43,376 bases of DNA, taken from contig CAJXZM010000035.1 of assembly GCA_913063125.1 (NCBI GenBank), positions 1-43,376 on the forward strand, in the 5' to 3' direction. A program made the position numbers and the translations under genes. Position 1 is the first letter of the stretch. Each line of letters opens with the position of its first letter. The notes below the pieces were generated by a model. The model was given only the letters and a program-made list of their open reading frames with translations, was not told the origin of the DNA and did not search any database. Of this stretch, positions 28,292 to 36,100 are shown piece by piece. This stretch comes from an uncultured Gammaproteobacteria bacterium (lineage in GTDB: Bacteria; Pseudomonadota; Gammaproteobacteria; Pseudomonadales; Ketobacteraceae).

Positions 28292-28997
28292 TAAGCAGAT
28301 ACTAGCATCTTGGCAGAAGAATGTTTCTCCTTGGATAGACGCTATTCAATATAAGCAGATCGAAAGTAGAGTCCAGGTAACGGACCAAGCGATCATAGAA
28401 ACGGTAACCTCTTTATCAGGTAACAACGTTTCTGGTAATGGCGTATCTGGAAAAAATGTTCTTGATGTCGGTTGTGGCGAAGGCTGGCTTACCCGAGAGC
28501 TAACAAAGACAGGTTTGTCGGTAACAGGTGTCGATGCCGTTCAAGGTCTTGTGGATAAGGCAAAGACATTGGGGGAGGGAGATTTTCGGGTATTAGAATA
28601 TGAACAATTTTCTGATAAAACAATACCTCAACAATACGACATCGTAGTGTGTAATTTTTCTCTTATCGGTAACGAATCTGTCGAACATATCTTCAAAGTC
28701 ATACCATCAATATTAAGGGACGACGGTGTTCTTATCATCCAAACCCTAAACCCTCATACCGGTTGCGGTGAGTCTGCTTATGTCGATGGTTGGCGGGAAG
28801 GTTCATGGGATGGCTTTAGTCAAGGTTTTTGCGACCCAGCGCCTTGGTACTTTAGAACCGTTGAATCGTGGATGCAGCTATTTATCAATAATGGGTTTGT
28901 ATTGGCTGATTTGAAGGAGCCTGTTAACTATCGTACAGGTAAACCCGTTTCGTTGATATTGGCGGGAAAATTGCTCAGCTTACCTGTTGTTGCCTAA
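28275..28997 (+). CDS. SAM-dependent methyltransferase (class I)
   Basis: A 240-residue Rossmann-type methyltransferase. Motif I is NVLDVGCGEGWLTREL (SAM-binding GxGxG), followed by the acidic end of strand 2 in VTGVDAVQGLVDKA and motif IV-like YDIVVCNFSLI. The substrate is not evident; the set resembles small-molecule methyltransferases of the UbiE/biotin-synthesis type. I chose the ATG at 28275; the frame runs back to 28230 inside the preceding gene. It overlaps the conserved hypothetical gene. Confidence 0.85.
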   Translation: MIGLDDKQILASWQKNVSPWIDAIQYKQIESRVQVTDQAIIETVTSLSGNNVSGNGVSGKNVLDVGCGEGWLTRELTKTGLSVTGVDAVQGLVDKAKTLGEGDFRVLEYEQFSDKTIPQQYDIVVCNFSLIGNESVEHIFKVIPSILRDDGVLIIQTLNPHTGCGESAYVDGWREGSWDGFSQGFCDPAPWYFRTVESWMQLFINNGFVLADLKEPVNYRTGKPVSLILAGKLLSLPVVA

Positions 28998-29159
28998 ATC
29001 AAGGTTGTCCTCAACGGTTGGATGCGACGACACATTATTTTGTCAATAGAGCTGTTGTTTTCTAAGTATCAGAAGAGGTATCAATTATGGCGTTTAGGCC
29101 GTATATATTAATGTCCCTCGTTTCCATTAAATCTACATATATATTTATAAGGCGGTTAC

Positions 29160-29501
29160 GTGAAACAAGTCATTGTGGTAAATGAAAAACTTAATCTACC
29201 GCGTGGAAAACTTGCGGCTCAAGTCGCGCATGCATCCGTTGCAAGCCTTCTATCATCGGGCGCAGCGCATCAGCAACGTTGGTTTAAAGTTGGCATGCCA
29301 AAAATTGTATTAGCTGGGGAAAACCTGTCTCAACTACAGGGGTTATATGAAAAGTGCCAACAATTAGAAATACCTGCATATTTAGTGCAAGATGCAGGGA
29401 AAACGGTTGTAGAGCCTGGCACGGTAACCTGTTTGGGTATTGGTCCTGCCATTTCTGAAGAAATTGATAAAATAACAGGTTCTCTAAAATTGCTGAAGTA
29501 G
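29160..29501 (+). CDS. Peptidyl-tRNA hydrolase 2 (Pth2 family)
   Basis: A 113-residue protein of the Pth2 family, known mainly from archaea and eukaryotes, which releases peptidyl groups from prematurely dropped tRNAs. It shows the family signature KLNLPRGKLAAQVAHASVAS near the N-terminus, the KIVLAGENLSQL strand, and the C-terminal DAGKTVVEPGTVTCLGIGP. Translation starts at GTG 29160 with AAGG 8-9 nt upstream. Bacterial members occur alongside the standard Pth; whether this one is the sole enzyme cannot be told here. Confidence 0.88.
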   Translation: MKQVIVVNEKLNLPRGKLAAQVAHASVASLLSSGAAHQQRWFKVGMPKIVLAGENLSQLQGLYEKCQQLEIPAYLVQDAGKTVVEPGTVTCLGIGPAISEEIDKITGSLKLLK

Positions 29502-29564
29502 GCTGTGAAAATCATAAACGTAACTGTTGACGTTATACGCAAAATTCAGATAAGAGTGAAAAAT

Positions 29565-29924
29565 ATGAATGAACATGAGAAATTAAATTATGTAGAGTTC
29601 TCAGCAAGTAATCTTGCTGAAACAAAAAGCTTTTTCAGTTCGGTTTTTGGTTGGGAATTTGAAGATTTTGGTCCTGAATACGCTGCTTTTTCTGGAGAGG
29701 GCCTTGATGGAGGTTTTTTTAAATCTGAGCAGTCATCTTCAACTAATAATGGGGCAGCATTACTTATTTTTTATAGTAATAACCTGGAAGATACCATCAC
29801 TAAAGTTAAAGATTCAGGGGGTAAAATTATAAAGCCTATTTTTTCATTTCCAGGTGGTCATCGGTTCCACTTTACAGAACCAAGCGGCAACGAATTTGCG
29901 GTGTGGTCAGATGCGGGTGAATAA
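29565..29924 (+). CDS. VOC-family (glyoxalase/bleomycin-resistance fold) protein
   Basis: A 119-residue protein with two beta-alpha-beta-beta-beta modules. Family marks are LNYVEFSASNLAETKSFFSS, FGWEFEDFGPEYAAF, then GGKIIKPIFSFPGGHRFHFT and EPSGNEFAVWSD. VOC proteins bind a metal and act on small molecules; the specific reaction is unknown. I place the start at ATG 29565; an in-frame GTG at 29505 lies just after the Pth2 stop. Confidence 0.85.
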   Translation: MNEHEKLNYVEFSASNLAETKSFFSSVFGWEFEDFGPEYAAFSGEGLDGGFFKSEQSSSTNNGAALLIFYSNNLEDTITKVKDSGGKIIKPIFSFPGGHRFHFTEPSGNEFAVWSDAGE

Positions 29925-30007
29925 CAGACTAGCTATAATCGCACGAGAAAGCAGTGATGGACTCGTTACACTGTGTTAAGTATGGTTTGTGAATCGAGAT
30001 CGTATGT

Positions 30008-30082
30008 ATGAGAAATTTAGATCTAAGTTCTTGGCGATTTGAGACGCTGTTGGTTAAGATGTCATCAATGGCTAAACGTTAA
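30008..30082 (+). pseudogene. Possible N-terminal remnant of a LysR-type regulator
   Basis: A 24-codon frame starts MRNLDLSSWRFETLL and contains MSSMAK. This echoes LysR N-termini (MRNLDL-x-x-LR-x-F ... GSM-x-x-AA) but stops at once. The match is short and could be chance. It sits 5 bp before the ribosome site of the tautomerase remnant. Confidence 0.25.
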
Positions 30083-30100
30083 ATTTCAGGAGGATTAAAT

Positions 30101-30214
30101 GTGGCCCAAAGTAAAATATATGGATTAAGATCTCACCTTGACGAGAGTAGGTCTGCAATCTCTGCCTCAATACATGATTCGGTGATTTCGAGCATGAATA
30201 TCTTTGTAGTGTAG
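30101..30214 (+). pseudogene. Truncated tautomerase-family gene
   Basis: A 37-residue frame begins at GTG 30101 with a perfect AGGAGG (30088-30093) 7 nt upstream. It reads VAQSKIYGLRSHLDESRSAI followed by SASIHDSVISSM, matching the N-terminus of the small tautomerase family (AQ-x-KIYG-x-R...IH-x-x-V), then ends after about 37 of the expected 65-75 residues. The expected downstream residues are not found in other frames. The rest of the 381-bp gap (29925-30305) shows only the possible LysR fragment. Confidence 0.65.
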
Positions 30215-30305
30215 GAGGTTATCTAATAACATTTTATTTTTAACCCTTTTCCCGTTTGAATACGTTAATAGATAAAACACATCCAATATCTACAGGCCTT
30301 GTACC

Positions 30306-33300
30306 ATGCTTACAAATGAGAATTTTCAGTATATTTCACGTTTTTTCCTCATGATTTTTCTGGTTTTGGTGACAAATACGGCTACAGCAATTAATACGAT
30401 AACTTCCAAAACGTTAGGAGGGGAGGAGCGCTATCTCGTTTACGCGAGCACAGACAAGCCTATTTATCGTGAAAATGAGTCGCTTTATCTGCGCGCGACA
30501 ATTCTAAATGCGAAAGATAATACGCCAGTCCAGTCTGGCGATGTTTCTATCGCTGTAAAAATAAAGGGTCCAAAAGGCGAAGTCGTCTTTCAAAGCAATG
30601 GTGTCGGTACTGATAGCACTGCTGGTATCAAATGGGATATCCCATCCGGAACGCCTGGCGGAGTCTACACAGCGGCCGTTAGTAGTCCAAATATTGGTAC
30701 ACCTGAAACTGAGCGTACGTTTGAAATTCGCGCTTATCGTGCCCCGCGACTCAAAAACCAAATTGAATTTTCTCGCGAAGGTTACGGTCCGGGAGATGAG
30801 GTGCAAGCGACAATAAGATCAAAGAGGGCGGAGGGAGGGGTTCCTGTAGGAGCAAAAATCACGGTAATCGCCAGAGTTGATGGCCAAGAGGTTTTTAAAA
30901 GCATCCCGTTAACCGTTGACGATAACGGAATCGCATCAACCGTATTCAAACTTCCTGAAGAAATCACGACTGGAAATGGAAGCATTTCATTCATCATTGA
31001 AGATGGCGGTGTCGTGGAAACTGCCTCCAAAACACTCCCCATTCTACTGCAAACTATGGACATTACTTTTTACCCAGAAGGTGGGGATTTAGTAACAGGA
31101 TTAGCAAATCGTGTTTATGTGCAAGCCAAGCGTCCAGATGGCAAACCCGCAGACATTCAAGGGCGAATAGTCGCTATGGATAGCGGAAAACCTGGCACTA
31201 CTGTCATCAGCGATTTGAAAACCGAACATGAAGGTAGAGGAGTATTCACATTGACTCCAGATAGCGGTACCCAATATGCCTTAGTGCTGGATAACCCATC
31301 AGGCATAGACCGACATTTCCCTCTCCCCACAGCAAAGCCTCGGGGAGTCGTTATTCAAAGTATTCAAACCGTTTATGCTCATGGGGGAGATATTGCAATT
31401 CATGTAGCAACAGCAGGCATTGATCACCCGGTTACAATAACTCTCCATAAAAGAGAGGTACTTATCGATCAACACGAAATATCCAATATCCCTCATAAAG
31501 GCAGTCAGTCACCGACATTGCTTAATGCTAAGGATGCTGAGGGTGTGTTGATAGTAACCGCTTGGGATAACACCGGCGCACCGTTAGCGGAACGACTTAT
31601 TTACGTGAAGCCTCGTTTCGAAGTAAATGTTAAAATCATCCCCCTAAGTGACACGTTTGTACCTGGCTCAACAATTCAACTTGAGGTTCAAACAACCGAT
31701 GAACATGGCAACCCTGTCGAAGCGGTGACGGGAATTACCGTTACCGACGATGCCGTTTTGGAGTTGATTGAGAAACGTGAGCAAGCCCCTCGACTGCCTG
31801 TGATGGTATATCTAGAAAACGACGTGATTGATTTAGCCGATGCTCATGTCTATTTGGACAATAAAAATCCGAAAGCATCGCTAGCTGTAGACCTACTGCT
31901 CGGTACTCAAGGCTGGCGCCGGTTTATCTTGAAGGAATATAGCAACGTCAAAAACGCATACCCGCTAGCCAGTAAAAGGGTCATGGCTGAGCGCGTGATC
32001 GTACCAAAACACCCCTTTAAGAAGGGAAGGGTATTTGCTATGCCAATGGCCGCTATGGCTGGAAATATGATAGCTGAGGGTGCTGCGGCACCGTTAGAAA
32101 AAAGAAAAAAACTTGCTGTGAAGGCAAAACGAAACATTGACCTACAAAACGTGGCACCAAGAAATATAGCCCAGAAAAATATTGCCCCACGGTTTCAGTT
32201 GGCTGAAGCTCCGGTGGCCAAGCAGGAAAAGCTTCAGTTTGAAATGGAAGACGATATAGCGGGTATTAGAGACGACTTTATGATGGCCAGGGTCGCTCAG
32301 GTAATGGTACGTGAATATGCCTATCAGTCTCGACCCAACAGGAGGCCTTCTGATCGCGTCGATTTTACGGAGACACTCTATTGGCATAGCGGCATACACA
32401 CAAATGCTAGAGACGGTAAAGCAACCATTGAATTTGATCTCTCCGACAGCGTAACGGGCTTTCGTGTAATGGCTGACTCCTTTGGTCGAAATGGCGCATT
32501 AGGCAGTAGTGATTTAGTCATCCATTCCCTAGAACCGTTCTTCATTGAGCCAAAAATGCCTTTAGAGATAACCGTAGGTGATGTCATAGAATTGCCCATA
32601 GCGCTCATTAATGCGACTGACAAAAACCTAAAGAGAGTCAGTCTTATTGTAAAAGGGGAGGGAGTAAGTATTACGCAACCTGAAACAATAGTAATGAATG
32701 GTGGTGAGCGTGTTCGACAGATCGTTAGAATTGAAGCCAATCAATCGGGAGAATTTCCATTAACCATTACTGCATCAGCAGCGCCGTATTCGGACTCAGT
32801 AACCCGAATGTTAATCATAAAGCCGAAAGGGTTCCCTGTTTCGGTCAACAAAGGAGGGTTAATCGGGCCGGAGCAGGCATTCCATTCGACAATAGAGATT
32901 CCTAGCGGTGTAGAAATAGGCAGTATCAATGCGATAGCAAAAGTATATCCATCGCCTTTAGCTAGCATGGAAGAAGCGTTGAATGCGCTATTAAGGCAAC
33001 CTAACGGGTGTTTTGAGCAGACAAGCAGTACATCTTACCCATTGGTGATGGCTCAGCAGTATTTTTTAAGCCATCAAGGCGTATCGCCTGAAAAAATTGC
33101 GAAAGCCAAAAGTCTTCTTGATGCGGGCTATAAAAAGCTGATTGGCTTTGAATCGGCGGATAAGGGGTACGAGTGGTTTGGAGGCAATCCAGCGCACGAA
33201 TCATTGACGGCCTATGGACTTATGGAGTTTGTCGATATGTCAAAGGTAATGGCCGTCGACCAAACAATGATTAAGCGCACCCGTAATTGGTTGTTGAGCC

Positions 33301-34430
33301 GTAGAGACGGAGAGGGTGGGTTTAAACAGAACAAAAAAGCATTGGATAGCTTCGGACGTGCACCCATCGAGACGACAAATGCATACATCGTCTGGGCCCT
33401 TCTAGAAAGTGGTGAGGACCCGATCAAGTTAAAGAAGGAAATACATTCTATTAAAGAAAAAGCCCTGACTAGCGACGACAGTTATGTCGTTGCCCTTGCT
33501 GCCAACATCCTTTATTTGGCCAACGATCACGAAGCCGCCACGGCATTATCCAAGAAACTTGTTGCTGCTGTCATTACTGACGGTTCCGTTGGCCATGCTG
33601 TAACGACAATTACCCGATCTGGAGGGGATGCACTTTCAATTGAAACAACGAGTCTAGCGTTATTAGCCTGGCTAAAAGATGATTCTACATGGGCGGCTGA
33701 TGTTGAAAACTCAATAAAATGGCTCTTTGAGCGAAGTAAATCAGGGCGCTTTGGGTCAACTCAATCAACGATATTGGCATTGAAGGCGATCAACGCCTAT
33801 GACGCTGCCCGCGCACAACCTAAGCAACCGGGCTTAGTTCAACTGTACGTGGACGGAATAGCTTTTGGTAAGCCTGTTATGTTCACAAAAGACACAAAAG
33901 GTGCCATTGAATTACCTGATTTTTCTGCAGCATTATCAATAGGAAAACATTCGCTTGAACTAAAAATGGAAAATGGAAGTAAAATGCCATTCTCGCTTGA
34001 GATCCAGTACCACACGCAATTACCTCTTGCGGCTATTGATAGTCCGGTTCGGATTACCAGCAATCTTTCTGGATCAACATTTAGTGAGGGGGAGCCTGTC
34101 GAAATGAAGGTCGTTATCAGTGCTGGTGTTAGTGATGCCCCCACCCCTATTGCCATATTGGGGGTGCCTGCAGGTATTGAAGTTCGCCATGATCAATTGA
34201 AAGAATTGGTTACTTCAAAGCAAATTGATTCTTATGAAGTTAAGGGGCAGACAATCATTCTTTACTGGCGAGCACTAAAAGCTGAAGAAACAAGAAATAT
34301 TTCGATTGATTTAATTGCTGCAATACCTGGGATCTATACGGGTCAAGCTAGCAGAAGTTATTTGTACTATACCGATGAAATGAAATTTTGGGAAAAAGGT
34401 CATACCGTCACTATTGAACAGAAAAATTAG
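30306..34430 (+). CDS. Bacterial alpha-2-macroglobulin with thioester motif
   Basis: An exported protein of 1374 residues. A signal peptide (FFLMIFLVLVTNTATA) is followed by macroglobulin domains (YASTDKPIYRENESLYLRA is the typical MG2-like start). A Lys/Arg/Ala-rich segment at about 555-690 could be the protease bait. The A2M domain (ETLYWHSGIHTNARDGKATI) leads to a thioester motif, GCFEQ, with Cys902 and Gln905 in QPNGCFEQTSS, and a helical thioester domain. A receptor-binding-like C-terminus completes it. Bacterial A2Ms trap foreign proteases in the envelope. There is no lipobox at the signal cleavage site. It is not paired with a pbpC (peptidoglycan glycosyltransferase) gene. Confidence 0.88.
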   Translation: MLTNENFQYISRFFLMIFLVLVTNTATAINTITSKTLGGEERYLVYASTDKPIYRENESLYLRATILNAKDNTPVQSGDVSIAVKIKGPKGEVVFQSNGVGTDSTAGIKWDIPSGTPGGVYTAAVSSPNIGTPETERTFEIRAYRAPRLKNQIEFSREGYGPGDEVQATIRSKRAEGGVPVGAKITVIARVDGQEVFKSIPLTVDDNGIASTVFKLPEEITTGNGSISFIIEDGGVVETASKTLPILLQTMDITFYPEGGDLVTGLANRVYVQAKRPDGKPADIQGRIVAMDSGKPGTTVISDLKTEHEGRGVFTLTPDSGTQYALVLDNPSGIDRHFPLPTAKPRGVVIQSIQTVYAHGGDIAIHVATAGIDHPVTITLHKREVLIDQHEISNIPHKGSQSPTLLNAKDAEGVLIVTAWDNTGAPLAERLIYVKPRFEVNVKIIPLSDTFVPGSTIQLEVQTTDEHGNPVEAVTGITVTDDAVLELIEKREQAPRLPVMVYLENDVIDLADAHVYLDNKNPKASLAVDLLLGTQGWRRFILKEYSNVKNAYPLASKRVMAERVIVPKHPFKKGRVFAMPMAAMAGNMIAEGAAAPLEKRKKLAVKAKRNIDLQNVAPRNIAQKNIAPRFQLAEAPVAKQEKLQFEMEDDIAGIRDDFMMARVAQVMVREYAYQSRPNRRPSDRVDFTETLYWHSGIHTNARDGKATIEFDLSDSVTGFRVMADSFGRNGALGSSDLVIHSLEPFFIEPKMPLEITVGDVIELPIALINATDKNLKRVSLIVKGEGVSITQPETIVMNGGERVRQIVRIEANQSGEFPLTITASAAPYSDSVTRMLIIKPKGFPVSVNKGGLIGPEQAFHSTIEIPSGVEIGSINAIAKVYPSPLASMEEALNALLRQPNGCFEQTSSTSYPLVMAQQYFLSHQGVSPEKIAKAKSLLDAGYKKLIGFESADKGYEWFGGNPAHESLTAYGLMEFVDMSKVMAVDQTMIKRTRNWLLSRRDGEGGFKQNKKALDSFGRAPIETTNAYIVWALLESGEDPIKLKKEIHSIKEKALTSDDSYVVALAANILYLANDHEAATALSKKLVAAVITDGSVGHAVTTITRSGGDALSIETTSLALLAWLKDDSTWAADVENSIKWLFERSKSGRFGSTQSTILALKAINAYDAARAQPKQPGLVQLYVDGIAFGKPVMFTKDTKGAIELPDFSAALSIGKHSLELKMENGSKMPFSLEIQYHTQLPLAAIDSPVRITSNLSGSTFSEGEPVEMKVVISAGVSDAPTPIAILGVPAGIEVRHDQLKELVTSKQIDSYEVKGQTIILYWRALKAEETRNISIDLIAAIPGIYTGQASRSYLYYTDEMKFWEKGHTVTIEQKN

Positions 34431-34493
34431 GCAGATGTTCCGGCTATATACTCATAGGGCGGGTAAAGTATATAAAGAGACATGTCAATTGAG

Positions 34494-34530
34494 GTATGCT
34501 TTAGCTGCAAGCATTACGCAGGGTTTTTTT
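34494..34530 (+). terminator. Possible terminator after the macroglobulin gene
   Basis: An imperfect hairpin (GTATGCTT with AAGCATTAC, one bulge, 7-nt loop) is followed nine bases later by T7. It lies between the macroglobulin stop and the symporter start. Confidence 0.35.
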
Positions 34531-34572
34531 GATACCACCATTTTTTAATGATTCTTATATTAGGACGGGCCG

Positions 34573-35988
34573 ATGGGTTTTTCGTTTGTTGTTTTTTTAT
34601 CGCTATTTACGTTAATTGGTTTGTCATCGGTATGGCGTAGCCGCGGCACAAAAGAGGACTACTATTTGGCTAGCGGCAGCGTGCGACCTTGGCTGGTTGG
34701 CTTGTCAGCTGTAGCTACCAATAACAGTGGCTACATGTTCATTGGGGTTATTGGTTACACGTATGTGACAGGGTTAGCTTCAATATGGCTAATGATTGGT
34801 TGGATCGCAGGTGATTTTCTTGCTTCTTTGTATGTCCATAAGCGGTTATTAATAGCGACTAACGAGAGTGGTGAAATTAGTTACGCTGGTGTCCTTAGTC
34901 ATTGGTATGGAAAAAATCACGCGTCGTTACAGCGGCTAATTGGAATAATATCCTTGTTGTTTTTATTGACCTATGCCGCGGCCCAGTTAGTTGCAGGAGG
35001 AAAAGCGTTACATGTTCTACTAGGGTGGCCGATTTGGTCCGGTTCAGTTTGTGGTGCCGTGCTGGTTAGCCTATATTGTTTCTCTGGGGGTATTCGTGCA
35101 TCAATCTGGACAGATGCCGCGCAGTCTATTGTTATGATTGTTGCGATGGGAATGCTGCTTATTGTTGCGCTTATGAATTTGGGTGGAGTAACTCATGCGG
35201 TAGAACAAATGCAGGCCGTTGATGGCTTTATGGACTGGTTTCCTAAGGATTTGGTTGTTCCAGGCTTTATCGGTGGGGTTTTGTTTATTCTAAGCTGGTT
35301 AGTTGCTGGGCTGTCGGTTATTGGGCAGCCCCATATTATGGTTCGCTTTATGACCTTGGATAATGTTGCGAACATGAGGCAGGCCAAGGCATGGTACTAC
35401 TTATGGTTCACCGTTTTTTATTGCCTGGCCACAGGTGTTGGTTTGCTCGCTCGTGTATATTTGCCGGATGTGGCTAATTTTGATGCGGAGCTCGCATTGC
35501 CAACTATGGCGCAACAGTTGCTTCCTCCCGCTTTTGTTGGATTGATTCTAGCCGGTATATTTGCGGCAACTATGTCCACCGCTGATTCATTGGTGCTTAG
35601 TTGTTCTGCAGTATTAACCCATGATATGTTACCTAAAAAAGTTGAAAATATCTGGCTGCTAAAAATTGCCACAATCCTGATCACTGGTGTTGCTCTGTTA
35701 TTAGCGCTGCTTAATAATCAAAGTGTGTTTAGTATGGTTATCATGGCGTGGTCAGGGTTGGCGAGTGCTTTTGCGCCTTTATTGATATTTTTGTGTTTGG
35801 GTAAACAGCCTTCGCAAATTGTCAGTATTGTTGCCGTCATTTGTGGTTTTGTTGTTGCGTTGGTTTGGCGGGAGTTTGGGTTGCACTCAATGGTTTATGA
35901 AGGTATGCCGGGGATGTTGTCGGGGATTCTTATTTTTTCTCTCTTCGAAATCAAAAAAGCATATGGTAAAGGCTTATTGAAAGAGTAA
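34573..35988 (+). CDS. Sodium/solute symporter, PutP-like (SSS family)
   Basis: A 471-residue inner-membrane sodium-coupled transporter with about 12-13 hydrophobic helices. Family features: EDYYLASGSVRPWLVGLSAVATNNSGYMF in the first helices (the ASG-R-x-x...S-x-x-A-x-x-x-S pattern of PutP), GGIRASIWTDAAQ (the SSS signature near helix 6), LSWLVAGLSVIGQPHIMVRF, and GIFAATMSTADSLVL containing the two adjacent Ser residues that bind sodium. Proline or a related solute is likely. Confidence 0.88.
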   Translation: MGFSFVVFLSLFTLIGLSSVWRSRGTKEDYYLASGSVRPWLVGLSAVATNNSGYMFIGVIGYTYVTGLASIWLMIGWIAGDFLASLYVHKRLLIATNESGEISYAGVLSHWYGKNHASLQRLIGIISLLFLLTYAAAQLVAGGKALHVLLGWPIWSGSVCGAVLVSLYCFSGGIRASIWTDAAQSIVMIVAMGMLLIVALMNLGGVTHAVEQMQAVDGFMDWFPKDLVVPGFIGGVLFILSWLVAGLSVIGQPHIMVRFMTLDNVANMRQAKAWYYLWFTVFYCLATGVGLLARVYLPDVANFDAELALPTMAQQLLPPAFVGLILAGIFAATMSTADSLVLSCSAVLTHDMLPKKVENIWLLKIATILITGVALLLALLNNQSVFSMVIMAWSGLASAFAPLLIFLCLGKQPSQIVSIVAVICGFVVALVWREFGLHSMVYEGMPGMLSGILIFSLFEIKKAYGKGLLKE

Positions 35989-36034
35989 TCAAGTAACAGG
36001 AGTGGGCGTAGCGCGAGGAGAAATCAGTGTCGAA

Positions 36035-36067
36035 GTTAACGTAATGCAATTTATGCATTACGTTAAC
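36035..36067. terminator. Perfect 14-bp hairpin between convergent genes
   Basis: GTTAACGTAATGCA (36035-36048) pairs exactly with TGCATTACGTTAAC (36054-36067) around a 5-nt loop. It lies between the symporter gene and the minus-strand TerD-like gene, so it could end both transcripts. There is no T-tract, so the mechanism is uncertain. Confidence 0.5.
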
Positions 36068-36100
36068 GCTACTAGTGATGAGGGCATTGAGTGGCTATAA

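Noticed and set aside
29084..29182. A 32-codon leader frame (ATG 29086) overlapping the start of the Pth2 gene with a plausible AGAGG.
   Set aside because: No recognisable peptide, no attenuator-like hairpin, and it overlaps a well-supported gene in another frame.
36035..36067. Protein operator or recombination site at the 14-bp perfect palindrome.
   Set aside because: Its place between two convergent gene ends makes a terminator or mRNA 3' hairpin simpler; no other copy was noticed in the window.
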